Shown here: positions 13,953-22,024 of the stretch, piece after piece
Layout of the letters: each line of letters starts with the position of its first letter
Position numbering within the stretch: position 1 is the stretch's first letter
Source of the DNA: Luteolibacter arcticus
GTDB lineage: Bacteria > Verrucomicrobiota > Verrucomicrobiia > Verrucomicrobiales > Akkermansiaceae
Length of the DNA: 64,000 nucleotides
Assembly (NCBI RefSeq): GCF_025950235.1
Contig: NZ_JAPDDT010000001.1
Location: 1 to 64,000 of the forward strand
Reading direction: 5' to 3'
The notes under the pieces: generated by a model
Seen by the model: the letters and a program-made list of their open reading frames with translations, nothing else
What the model was told of the DNA's origin: nothing
Database searches by the model: none
Made by a program: the position numbers and the translations under genes

Positions 13953-14055
13953 TTTTGGAATCCTTATTCACAAAAGGATTTCTGCGGCGACAGTTGTAAA
14001 TCAACCGCGTTCAAATCTTATTCACAGATTTGCTTGTTAAGGTTTGTGGATCTTT
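13953..14055 (+). other. Twin hairpins displaying the identical loop TTATTCACA, in an AT-rich leader
   Basis: Two consecutive stem-loops have unrelated stems but share the same loop. In the first, GGAATCC pairs with GGATTTC around TTATTCACAAAA (loop 9-mer at 13964-13972). In the second, CAAATC pairs with GATTTG around TTATTCACA (14018-14026). About 20 bases on, TGTGGAT (14045-14051) could pair with ATTCACA in either loop, allowing one G-U. The stretch is much richer in A/T than its surroundings and lies between a terminator and a candidate riboswitch, so it is probably part of a long 5' leader or a DNA site. TTATTCACA also fits the DnaA-box consensus TTATNCACA. Function unknown. Confidence 0.45.
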
Positions 14056-14207
14056 TAGGATGCCGCAAAGGTCAAAGCTTCTAACGGGATTTGACCCGAT
14101 GGATCGGTTCCATGAAAAGCCCCGGCATCATCGCCCCAGCCTCCATGATTTCCTCCGGAGCAAAGCCGTTCAGCGCCCCCGCGTGTGTCGGTTTTGTGAG
14201 GACCCAT

Positions 14208-14300
14208 GGGGTGGCGATCAAGCGGGCAAAAGCCGATCCCCGCAGCTTTCAGAGATCGCAACCAAAGCGCTCCGATTCCCCCGGAGTGGCGGGTCACCTG
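14208..14300 (+). promoter_or_regulatory. Candidate cyclic-di-GMP-I (GEMM)-like riboswitch aptamer
   Basis: The order of elements resembles the class I cyclic-di-GMP riboswitch. An outer GGTG (14210-14213) can pair with CACC (14295-14298). GGGCAAA (14224-14230) precedes a hairpin CGATC/GATCG (14234-14258). This is followed by CAAAGC (14263-14268), a second hairpin CTCCG/CGGAG (14270-14286), and then TGGCGGGTCACC (compare GCGGGGUUACC in known examples). It ends about 95 bases before an exported repeat-protein gene, a typical target. Against it: the first loop is long and lacks a clear GAAA tetraloop, and the second core element has extra bases. A covariance-model search is needed. Confidence 0.4.
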
Positions 14301-14395
14301 CCCGGCAGGAGCCCGTCGCAGGTTGTGTTTCGCCTGCCCCCCGCGATCCCGCCAAGGGACGCGCCTCGTGAAACCGCACACCTACCGCCAGAACG

Positions 14396-16933
14396 ATGAA
14401 CCATTTGGTCGCCACCAATAGCCAAACCCATCACCCCCTCGCCCAGAACCTTCTGAAATCCATCGCCGCTGTCTGCGCAGCGGTCGTCAGTCTCGCTGGA
14501 AGCGCCTTTGCCGCCGGAACCAATTCCGTGTCCTTGGCCTGGGATCCGAATCCCGAGACGAATATTGCCGGTTATCGCCTGCAGTATGGCCTGACCCCGG
14601 GGAATTACCCGAGTGTGGTCGATGCTGGAGCGGCGACTTCAGCCACGGCCAATGGTCTGAACCAAGGAACGACCTACTATTTCACGGTGGTCGCCTACAA
14701 TTCCGCGGGGCAGTTCAGCCCGGCCTCCTCAGAGGTCACTTACACCGTTCCGGGCGCGCCGAATACCGCACCGTCTGCCACGTCTTTTTCCGTCACCGTG
14801 GCGGAGGATAGCCAGAACTTCGCGACGCTCGGCGGCACCGACGGGGAGGGTGACCTCCTGACTTACAGCATCGTCTCGGCACCGGCCAAAGGCACGCTGT
14901 CCGGCACCGCGCCAAACCTGATCTACCGCCCGGCCGCAAACGTGAGCGGCAGCGACAGCTTTACCTACCGGGCGAATGATGGCGCGGTGAATTCCGCGAC
15001 CGCGACGGTGAGCATCACGATCCTCCCGATGAATGATCAGCCGTCAGCGGATGCGAAAACCTTCACCGTCCAGGAGGATGGCCAGGTGGCAGCGACCCTG
15101 ACCGGCAGCGATCCGGATGGCGACACGCTGATCTACTCGATCGTCACCGCCCCGACCAAAGGCACGCTAACCGGTAGTGCCCCGAATTTCACCTATCGCC
15201 CGGCGGCGAATCTCAACGGAAGCGACAGCTTCACCTACCGGGTCAGCGACGGGGCGTCGACGTCGGCGACCGTGACTGCCAACATCACGATCTCTGCCGT
15301 CAATGACATCCCCGTAGCGAACCCGCAAAGCCTGACAACGGCGGAGGACACGCCCATTTCTGTCAATTTCACCGGCTCCGATGTGGAAGGCAGCACGCTG
15401 ACCTATGCGGTGGTGAGCCCGCCAGGAAACGGAACGCTTTCCGGCACACCTCCCAATCTTACCTTCACCCCGGCCGCGAATTTCAGCGGAACGGTCAACT
15501 TTCCCTTCCGTGTCAATGATGGCACTGCCAATTCGGGCAACGCGTTGATCGTGATCGTCATCACGCCAGTCAACGATGCGCCGACGGCCACCCCGCTCAC
15601 CGTATCGACAGCTCCGGGCTCGCCAGCGGCGGTCGCCCTGTCCGGAAATGATATCGAAGGGAGCGCTCTTTCCTACGCCATCGTAGCCCCACCGGCGAAT
15701 GGCTCGCTGAGCGGCACGGCACCGAACCTGACCTACACAGCCACCGCCGGATACACTGGCAATGACAGCTTTACCTATCGCGTGAACGACGGCTCGCTGA
15801 ATTCGCCTGCCGCCACCGTCTCGATCAGCGTCGGCACCTCGAATCGCACTCCCCAAGCGCACGGGAAATCGATGGCGACGATGATGAACAAAGCCGTCAG
15901 CGTCATCCTCACAGGCAGCGATGCCGACGCCGATGCGATCTCTTATCGCATCGTCAGCCAACCCACCGGCGGCTCCTTGAGCGGCACGCCGCCGAACGTG
16001 AAGTACACGCCGAAGGCGAAGTGGACCGGCAATGACCAGTTCACCTATGTGGTGAATGACGGGAAGGCCGATTCGCCGGCCGCGACGGTGAACCTCAAGG
16101 TGAAGGGGAAGAATCTGAAGCCGGTGGCGACCGCACGCACGGCGACGGCGACCCAGAATACCGCGGCAACCGTGGTGGTGGCCGGTAGCGATCCCGATGG
16201 CGACCCGCTGTCCTTCGTGGTGGTCAAGCAACCCGCCAACGGATCGGTCTCCGGCACCGGCCCGAATTTCGTCTATGTCCCGAAGAGCGGGTTCAAGGGC
16301 AAGGACAGCTTCACCTTCGCCGCCTCCGATGGAGCAGCGAAGTCCAAGCCTGCGACCGTGGCGATCACGGTGGTGAATCCCAACAACAAGGCACCGGTCG
16401 CCATCGCCCAGAGTGTCAGCGGTGCCGCCAAGAAATTGGTGGCGGTGACGCTGCGGGGAACCGATCCCGACAGCGATGCGCTGACCTTTCGCGTCGTATC
16501 CAAGCCTGCCAGCGGCAAGCTCACCGGCAAGGGGGCGAACCTCAAGTTCAAGCCGGCGGCCACCTTCTCCGGCACCGTTACCTTCACGTATGTGGCCAAT
16601 GACGGCAGCGTCGATTCGGCACCGGCGACCGTGACCCTCACCATCGGGTCCTCGGCCGCCGCTCCCCGCAGCCTCGCGGCCCATGACAAGTCCGCCGAAG
16701 TGGGAGGCCCGGAGATCGTGCCCGGCTTGGCAATGAGCCGCTCACCCGCAGGGGAGATGATCCTCAGGGTGACGGGTGTGCCGGGCCAACGCTACACGCT
16801 CGAACATTCGGAGAGCCTGACCGGGTGGGCGGAACTCCAGTCCGTCGACATCCCCGGGACAGGCTCCATCGAGTTGGAAGTGGTGGTCCCCGAAGGATCC
16901 AGGAGCGGCTTTTTCCGACTGCAGATCCCTTGA
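14396..16933 (+). CDS. Secreted adhesin-like protein: fibronectin type III plus seven cadherin/Ig-like repeats
   Basis: The 845-residue exported protein has a long N-region and a Sec signal ending about residue 40 (GSAFAAGT). A fibronectin type III domain follows (about residues 42-122; SLAWDPNPETNIAGYRLQYG). Seven tandem repeats of about 90 residues cover about 125-770. Each has the pattern A-x(5)-T-V-x-E/Q-D ... GSDxDGDxLTYxIVxxPxxGTLSGTxPNxxYxPxxxxxGxDSFTYxxNDG, typical of VCBS/Big_9/cadherin-like modules of large adhesins. The C-terminus carries YTLEHSESLTGW...FFRLQI, a module shared with two other proteins here. The likely role is cell-surface or matrix attachment. It may be controlled by the candidate riboswitch upstream. 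Confidence 0.8.
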   Translation: MNHLVATNSQTHHPLAQNLLKSIAAVCAAVVSLAGSAFAAGTNSVSLAWDPNPETNIAGYRLQYGLTPGNYPSVVDAGAATSATANGLNQGTTYYFTVVAYNSAGQFSPASSEVTYTVPGAPNTAPSATSFSVTVAEDSQNFATLGGTDGEGDLLTYSIVSAPAKGTLSGTAPNLIYRPAANVSGSDSFTYRANDGAVNSATATVSITILPMNDQPSADAKTFTVQEDGQVAATLTGSDPDGDTLIYSIVTAPTKGTLTGSAPNFTYRPAANLNGSDSFTYRVSDGASTSATVTANITISAVNDIPVANPQSLTTAEDTPISVNFTGSDVEGSTLTYAVVSPPGNGTLSGTPPNLTFTPAANFSGTVNFPFRVNDGTANSGNALIVIVITPVNDAPTATPLTVSTAPGSPAAVALSGNDIEGSALSYAIVAPPANGSLSGTAPNLTYTATAGYTGNDSFTYRVNDGSLNSPAATVSISVGTSNRTPQAHGKSMATMMNKAVSVILTGSDADADAISYRIVSQPTGGSLSGTPPNVKYTPKAKWTGNDQFTYVVNDGKADSPAATVNLKVKGKNLKPVATARTATATQNTAATVVVAGSDPDGDPLSFVVVKQPANGSVSGTGPNFVYVPKSGFKGKDSFTFAASDGAAKSKPATVAITVVNPNNKAPVAIAQSVSGAAKKLVAVTLRGTDPDSDALTFRVVSKPASGKLTGKGANLKFKPAATFSGTVTFTYVANDGSVDSAPATVTLTIGSSAAAPRSLAAHDKSAEVGGPEIVPGLAMSRSPAGEMILRVTGVPGQRYTLEHSESLTGWAELQSVDIPGTGSIELEVVVPEGSRSGFFRLQIP

Positions 16934-16978
16934 CGCTTGGTCTTGGCAGTCCCGGCTTTCATCGGCAGCTTGGCCCTG

Positions 16979-17719
16979 ATGAAAGCCGTGATTGCCCTCT
17001 CCCTGGTGCCGCTCGTTCTGACCGCCGGACCGCTTGAAGTTTCACTTGTGCAGGTGCAGACCGGCAAGCCGCTCGGCGAGGAGGTGCCATTCGACGTGAA
17101 GCCGATGGGCTACGAGCCCGGCGTGCGGCTGGCGTTCCTCGTTCGCGGGGAGAATCTGGTGGCGTTCAAGGACGACTCCGTGGAGGTCAAGTCGTTCAAG
17201 CTCGGCGACGGCCGGGAATGGTCGCGCACCCGCAGTGGGAAGGCCAACTGGGAACAGGAGAGCTTTGCCAAGGTGAGCGACGACGGAAAGGTCGGGCGCT
17301 TCAGCGTGAAGTTCCCCGGTGACCTGTTCGGCGTCATCGAAGGGGCGTCGCTGGATGCCACGGTCACCGCCATCACGGCATCGAAGTCGGAGGAGAAGAA
17401 GATCGAGCTGACGGCCGGGGATAAGACCAAGCACCCGCTCGGGCCATTCGAGATTTCCGCGGGTGGGGGCGGGGGATTGTTTGGCGGTGGTGGCGATGGC
17501 ACGGCCATCACGATCACCGGCAATCATCAGGCGGTGGTGGAGGTCAGCGTGATCGACGGCGGTGCCAAGCTTGATGGCAACGGCAGCTCATGGTCTAACG
17601 ACGCGAAGACCTATAACTTCGACAAGGCGAAGGGCGAGAAGCTGGCTGTGACGGTGCGCTACTGGACCGACCTCAAGGAAGAGGTGGTGCCGTTCAAGAT
17701 GGAGCCGGCGAAGAAATAG
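16979..17719 (+). CDS. Exported protein of unknown function
   Basis: I do not recognise this family. The ATG at 16979 begins a short Sec signal (MKAVIALSLVPLVLTAGPLEV), leaving a mature protein of about 230 residues. An in-frame TTG at 16937 also exists but is less likely. The body is predicted beta-rich, with charged strands, a glycine-rich turn (GGGGGLFGGGGDG, near base 17465) and a C-terminal lysine-rich end. It lies 45 bases after the adhesin gene on the same strand, so co-expression is plausible. It is followed directly by the tandem REPIN-like repeat. Confidence 0.7.
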   Translation: MKAVIALSLVPLVLTAGPLEVSLVQVQTGKPLGEEVPFDVKPMGYEPGVRLAFLVRGENLVAFKDDSVEVKSFKLGDGREWSRTRSGKANWEQESFAKVSDDGKVGRFSVKFPGDLFGVIEGASLDATVTAITASKSEEKKIELTAGDKTKHPLGPFEISAGGGGGLFGGGGDGTAITITGNHQAVVEVSVIDGGAKLDGNGSSWSNDAKTYNFDKAKGEKLAVTVRYWTDLKEEVVPFKMEPAKK

Positions 17720-17727
17720 CTTTCGGC

Positions 17728-17937
17728 TTCGGCATTCGCATCGAAGGCGCATTGGTGACAATGCGGAAGCACGAGGTGGTCCGCGCTCGAGGGACCGTTC
17801 CGCGCTGTTACCAGCGCGCCTACGTTGGATGCTTTCGGCATTCGCATCGAAGGCGCATTGGTGACAATGCGGAAGCACGGGGTGGTCCGGGCTCGAGGGA
17901 CCGTTCCGCGCTGTCACCAGCGCGCCTACGTTGGATG
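17728..17937. repeat. Tandemly duplicated REPIN/BIME-like palindromic element (two 106-bp units)
   Basis: Two direct copies about 106 bp apart differ at only a few bases. Each copy contains two small hairpins in opposite orientation. One is CGCATTG-GTGA-CAATGCG on the plus strand (17748-17765 and 17854-17871). The other is CGCGCTG-GTRA-CAGCGCG on the minus strand (17801-17818 and 17907-17924). The minus-strand hairpin is preceded by GTAG and the plus-strand one by GAAG. All four loops are GNRA tetraloops. A GTAG-type head plus a hairpin, paired in inverted orientation, is the architecture of REP sequences mobilised by RAYT transposases. No RAYT gene is in the window. Confidence 0.75.
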
Positions 17938-17938
17938 A

Positions 17939-20071
17939 TCAGCCCCGGGCCAGTTCTTCGCAGCCCTTGAGGTCGAGCTTGCCGGAGGCGAGCACGGGAA
18001 TCTCCTCCACCGGCACGATGATCCTGGGGCACCACAGGGAGGGGAAGCCGGCGTCCATCAGCTTGTAACGGAGGTCGATGCACTCTTGTTCCAAGGCCGG
18101 GCCGGCGATGGTGGAGAGGAGCACGATGGCTTCGCCCTTTGCCTCATCGGGGATGCCGACGATGGCGATCTTGCGTTCCGCCTCGGCATCCAGGCCGAGC
18201 GCCTTGTTGATGGCGGCTTCCACGGTTTCGTGCGGCACCATTTCACCGGCGATCTTGGAGAAGCGGGAGATGCGTCCCTCGATGTAGAGGAAGCCGTCGT
18301 CATCGATGCGGCCGACATCGCCGGTGCGGAACCAGCCGTCCTTGGTGAGGACTTCCTCCGACTTCTTGGTGTTGTTGAGATAGCCCGGGAAGATATTGGC
18401 GCCCTTGAGCCAGATCACCCCCTGCTTGTCGGCCGGCTGCGGCTTTTCAGTTGCAGGGTCGGTCAGGCGCAGGGCGATGCCGGGTAGCAACTGGCCCACC
18501 GAACCGCGGCGGGACGAAGGGATCACGATCGCTTCGCCGGCGGGAGCCGGATCGGGCAGGTTGACGTTGGTCGCCGGGGACGTCTCGGTAAGGCCATAGC
18601 CTTCCTGCGGGGGGATGCCGAAGCGCTCCTCGAAGGACTGTGCCAGATTGTCCGGCAGCTTCTCCGCGCCGGTGACCACGAGCTGCAGGGAGCGGAGTTG
18701 CTCGGGCTCGACGCGCTTCATGTAGCCGCGCAGGAAGGTCGGCGTGGCCAGCAGGACATTGACGCCCTTCTGCGCGATGAGTTCGGCGAGGCGCTTGGTT
18801 TCCATCGGATTCGGGTAGGTCACCAGGTCGATGCCCTCGATGATGGGATACCACAGCGTGACCGTGCAGCCGAAGGAGTGGAAAAGTGGCAGGCAGCCAA
18901 GGATGGCGGCACCCGGAGCGAGATTGAGGCGGGTGCCGAACTGGCAGACATTGCCAAGCACGTTGCGATGGCTGAGGGGAACGCCCTTCGGTTCGCCGGA
19001 CGAGCCGGAGGTGAACAGCAGGATCGCCTCGTCGTTGTTGCGCTTTTTGCCGATGCCAAACAGCGGCGCGATGACCGACGAGGGCAGGAGCTTCGAGAGG
19101 ATCGTCCAGGTCACGATCTTCTTCTTCAGGCCCGGCAGGGCTCGCTCGATGAAGATCAGGTCGCGGTTCGGCGGCCACGGGAACGAGGCCAGCTTCCTGA
19201 CGAAGGGGTCGGCGGTGATGTAGCGGTCGAGCTTCGCCTGGCGCATCGCCGAGCGAACGGCTTCGTGGCCGGCGGTGAAGTTGAAGTTCACCGGGGTCTT
19301 ACCCGCGAAGACGGCGGCGAGATTGGCGATGAGTCCGGCTTTTCCGGGCGGCAGAATGATGCCGATGCGGGGATTGTCGGTGGATTCCCTGAGATACTTC
19401 GAGAAAACGAGGGCGGCACCGAGGATGCGGTCGAAGCCGATCGAGGAGTCATCGGAGCCGTCGTGGACCTTGTTCCGCGAGTGCTTCTTGAGGCCGTGGA
19501 GCAGGGCCATGCCGAGCGAGGACTTGAGCAGCGGGCGGCGGGAGAAGGACTCCTCCACCAGCTCCAGCAGCCGCTCGCGGTAGGTTGCCGGGCTGGCTTC
19601 CTTCGGGGTGAGCAGGGTGCCAACGCCGATCACCACCTGTGGCATCGACCCGGTGCGCTCCACCGACAGGCAGGCGTCGCGGGGGTAGTCGACCAGCACC
19701 GGCAGCACTGGCAGGCCGAAGGAGCAGAGGGTGCGCAGCGTCTTGCCCGGGATGACGCAGGGGATGGCCTTGCGGGACACCGCGCGTCCGGGGATGTAAA
19801 CGATCACGCCGCCGTTCTCGAGCGCCGGGCGGAGTTGCTCGCCCATGGCGGGGGCATCGTCCTCATCGGCGAAGGCCGCGGCGGCACCTGACCGCTCCAA
19901 GGTCGCCTGCGTGGTCGGATCCAGCTTCGATTTCTCCTCGATCAGCCAGGTGATGCGGCGGCCGGAAAAGAGCTTCTCAAGCTGCGGCAGCTCATGCGTG
20001 CCGACGCGACCGGGGATAACGAGGCATCCGGTCGGGGGAATCCGGTCGGCGTGGAGAATCTGGATGGACAT
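17939..20071 (-). CDS. Aas-like acyl-ACP/acyl-CoA ligase with degenerate acyltransferase domain
   Basis: The 710-residue protein aligns in layout with E. coli Aas (2-acylglycerophosphoethanolamine acyltransferase / acyl-ACP synthetase). The C-terminal two-thirds is an AMP-forming ligase with LLFTSGSSGEPKG (ATP loop), PLFHSFG, GYGLTETSP and WFRTGDVG. It should activate a fatty acid by adenylation. The N-terminal third corresponds to the PlsC acyltransferase, but the catalytic HX4D is replaced (Arg22 and Glu27 in IPGRVGTHE) and the PEGR motif reads PGRAVSRK, so transfer activity is doubtful. The start is chosen at 20071 (MSIQILH) over an extension to 20170. It lies downstream of msrA on the same strand with a 108-bp gap. 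Confidence 0.82.
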   Translation of the reverse strand: MSIQILHADRIPPTGCLVIPGRVGTHELPQLEKLFSGRRITWLIEEKSKLDPTTQATLERSGAAAAFADEDDAPAMGEQLRPALENGGVIVYIPGRAVSRKAIPCVIPGKTLRTLCSFGLPVLPVLVDYPRDACLSVERTGSMPQVVIGVGTLLTPKEASPATYRERLLELVEESFSRRPLLKSSLGMALLHGLKKHSRNKVHDGSDDSSIGFDRILGAALVFSKYLRESTDNPRIGIILPPGKAGLIANLAAVFAGKTPVNFNFTAGHEAVRSAMRQAKLDRYITADPFVRKLASFPWPPNRDLIFIERALPGLKKKIVTWTILSKLLPSSVIAPLFGIGKKRNNDEAILLFTSGSSGEPKGVPLSHRNVLGNVCQFGTRLNLAPGAAILGCLPLFHSFGCTVTLWYPIIEGIDLVTYPNPMETKRLAELIAQKGVNVLLATPTFLRGYMKRVEPEQLRSLQLVVTGAEKLPDNLAQSFEERFGIPPQEGYGLTETSPATNVNLPDPAPAGEAIVIPSSRRGSVGQLLPGIALRLTDPATEKPQPADKQGVIWLKGANIFPGYLNNTKKSEEVLTKDGWFRTGDVGRIDDDGFLYIEGRISRFSKIAGEMVPHETVEAAINKALGLDAEAERKIAIVGIPDEAKGEAIVLLSTIAGPALEQECIDLRYKLMDAGFPSLWCPRIIVPVEEIPVLASGKLDLKGCEELARG

Positions 20072-20179
20072 GAGTGCTGGAAAGACGTGGCGGGATCGCT
20101 TGCGGCGTATTGAAGCGTATCGGCCGGGGCAGGCACGGATTTTTTGTGCGCCCGGTGAATCCGCCGCCATCCATCGTTC

Positions 20180-20812
20180 TCAGTGATCGAGTTTCAGCTT
20201 CTCAAGCTTCGGCGTGATCACCATGCGGCAGTAGCCGTTCTTGTTCTTGTTCTGGAAATAATAGTCCTGGTGGTAGTTCTCGGCGGGATAGAACACGCTG
20301 GCCTTGGTGATCTCGGTCACGATCGGGTTCTTGAATTCCGGCTGAGCCTCCTTTTTCGATTTCTCCGCCACCGCCTTCTGGGCGTCCGTGTGGTAATAGA
20401 TGGCGGAGCGATACTGGGTGCCAACGTCCGCGCCCTGCTTGTTCAGGGTGGTGGGGTCGTGGAGGTTCCAGAACCACTCGAGGAGCTTCTCCGTGGAAAG
20501 TTTCTTCGGATCGTAAACGACTTGTACCACTTCGGCGTGGCCGGTGGATTCGGTGCAAACCTGCTCGTAGGTGGGGTTTGCCACGGTGCCGCCCATATAG
20601 CCGGAGACGACGGCTTGCACGCCCGGGATCTGCTTGTAAACGGCCTCGACGCACCAGAAACAGCCGGCGCCGAGGGTGATGACTTCGGAGCCTTCGGGGA
20701 CTTTGGGGGCGGGGGCGGGTTGTTTGGCTTCGGCAGGCATGGCTTCTTTGGGTTCGCAGGAGGCAATGGCGGGCAGGAAAAGCAGGAGCGCGAGCAAACG
20801 GCGGCGTTTCAT
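20180..20812 (-). CDS. msrA: Peptide methionine-S-sulfoxide reductase, lipoprotein form
   Basis: MsrA reduces methionine-S-sulfoxide in oxidised proteins. The catalytic motif GCFWC is at residues 50-54 (Cys51 nucleophile), with the conserved GYMGG, YEQVCTESTGHAEVV and ENYHQDYY blocks. The N-terminus is a lipoprotein signal with lipobox IASC (Cys19), followed by a Pro/Ala-rich tether. The enzyme is therefore probably anchored on the periplasmic side, repairing envelope proteins. It is 210 residues, the usual size once the leader is counted. It is transcribed divergently from the secretion operon across a 186-bp gap that should hold both promoters. Confidence 0.93.
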   Translation of the reverse strand: MKRRRLLALLLFLPAIASCEPKEAMPAEAKQPAPAPKVPEGSEVITLGAGCFWCVEAVYKQIPGVQAVVSGYMGGTVANPTYEQVCTESTGHAEVVQVVYDPKKLSTEKLLEWFWNLHDPTTLNKQGADVGTQYRSAIYYHTDAQKAVAEKSKKEAQPEFKNPIVTEITKASVFYPAENYHQDYYFQNKNKNGYCRMVITPKLEKLKLDH

Positions 20813-20998
20813 GGCATTGGGAGCCGCATGCTGCGGCGATATTCCGCACCCTAGGCGGCTACTGGGCTAGGTAAAGTGAGGATTCCTACGGATCTCCCGG
20901 CGACATCTTCGCGAAAGGCAGAATTCTCCGACAACTTTTGCATCGCGCGGTGTTTTCCCGGACGTAAGGGTTTTCGCAGCAACCCAAGCCAATCACTC

Positions 20999-21439
20999 AT
21001 GAAATACCAATCCGTTATCCGTCGTCGCTCCAGCGCGGGTTTCACCCTGCTTGAAATGGTCATCGTCCTCGGGATCATCGCCCTGATTCTGGGCGGTTCG
21101 ATCACGTTCATGGGCAAGATCAGCGAGTCGGCCAAGGTGAGCCGCGTGGACGGCGACTTCAGCACGATTTCCAGCGGCCTGAAAATGTACAAGGTCAACA
21201 ATGGCAGCTACCCCTCCACCCAGCAGGGCCTCAAGGCGCTGGTGGACAAGCCATCCGGCACGCCGGCCCCGCGCCGCTGGTCCAGGATCATGGACAAGGT
21301 GCCGCTTGACCCGTGGAACAACGAGTATGGCTACAAGTTCCCGGGCAGCAAGGATCCGAGCGAGTTCGAGATCATTTCCAAAGGTGCTGACGGTGCCGAA
21401 GGCGGCGATACCGACTACTCCAGCCAGGATCCGAAATAA
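20999..21439 (+). CDS. gspG: Type II secretion major pseudopilin GspG
   Basis: GspG forms the bulk of the type II secretion pseudopilus. The ATG at 20999 gives 146 residues, with a short basic leader and the prepilin cleavage site G-FTLLEMV, followed by a hydrophobic N-terminal helix. The body carries the GspG signature NGSYPSTQQGLKALV and the C-terminal loop DPWNNEYGYKFPG, which binds calcium in characterised members. It is the first gene of a run in which almost every junction is close or overlapping. The open frame extends upstream to 20876, but nothing there resembles a leader. Confidence 0.95.
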   Translation: MKYQSVIRRRSSAGFTLLEMVIVLGIIALILGGSITFMGKISESAKVSRVDGDFSTISSGLKMYKVNNGSYPSTQQGLKALVDKPSGTPAPRRWSRIMDKVPLDPWNNEYGYKFPGSKDPSEFEIISKGADGAEGGDTDYSSQDPK

Positions 21440-21445
21440 GCTCCG

Positions 21446-22021
21446 ATGCGCGCCGGGCTCCAACGACCATCGCAAGGATTCACGCTCATCGAGATCGTTC
21501 TCGTGCTGGTGTTGATCGCGCTGATGATCGGCGGGGCCTTGGGATACATGATCGCGTCGGATGACGAGCGCGTGCTGCGCGAGTCCTCGGTGGAAGTCGA
21601 GGTGATGGCCAAGCGCGCTCGCGCCTTGGCCGCCCTCCAGCAACGGCCCTACGCGCTGGAATTCCACGAACAGACGGTGAATCTGATGCCGCTGGCCGAG
21701 GCAATGATGGACCCGCGCGACCGGGAAAGGATGATCGAGCATCAGGAGATGATGATCGCCGAGGGCACGACGGCGGCACCGGCCTTCAATCCGGTGCACG
21801 CGAGTTGGACCATGGACGAAGATCTCCGGATGTTCGTCCGCCGCTGGGCCAGCGATGTTTGGCTGCCGGTGGATGCGAAAAACCGCCACATCTGGCGATT
21901 CGACCCCGAAGGCTTTTGCGAGCCGGTGGGGGTGAAGTTTCAAATGGAACGGAGCTGGCTGGAAGCGGAGTTTCATCCACTGACCGGGGGCATCCGCGAC
22001 CAATCCCAAGAGATTTACTAA
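21446..22021 (+). CDS. gspH: Type II secretion minor pseudopilin GspH-like
   Basis: This is a 191-residue prepilin-like protein starting 6 bases after gspG. The cleavage site is G-FTLIEIVLVLVLIALMIG after a 11-residue leader. A coiled N-terminal helix follows (ERVLRESSVEVEVMAKRARALAALQQRPYALEFH), the pattern of GspH minor pseudopilins. Position G-H-I-J-K supports the call. The rest of the sequence is divergent and acidic with several Met-rich stretches, so the assignment rests on order and N-terminal motif. Confidence 0.8.
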   Translation: MRAGLQRPSQGFTLIEIVLVLVLIALMIGGALGYMIASDDERVLRESSVEVEVMAKRARALAALQQRPYALEFHEQTVNLMPLAEAMMDPRDRERMIEHQEMMIAEGTTAAPAFNPVHASWTMDEDLRMFVRRWASDVWLPVDAKNRHIWRFDPEGFCEPVGVKFQMERSWLEAEFHPLTGGIRDQSQEIY

Positions 22022-22024
22022 CTA

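Noticed and set aside
13953..14055. Origin of replication suggested by two DnaA-box-like 9-mers in AT-rich DNA
   Set aside because: Only two perfect boxes (TTATTCACA) and one weak one are present, no dnaA, dnaN or gidA gene is near, and both boxes are exactly in hairpin loops. Kept as a structural element; a GC-skew plot of the genome would settle it.
16937..16978. TTG start for the exported protein at 16937
   Set aside because: The ATG at 16979 gives a compact, typical signal peptide; the upstream 14 codons overlap no ribosome-binding site I can see.
17728..17937. CRISPR array
   Set aside because: There are only two long direct repeats, without spacers, and each contains inverted hairpins; no cas genes are near.
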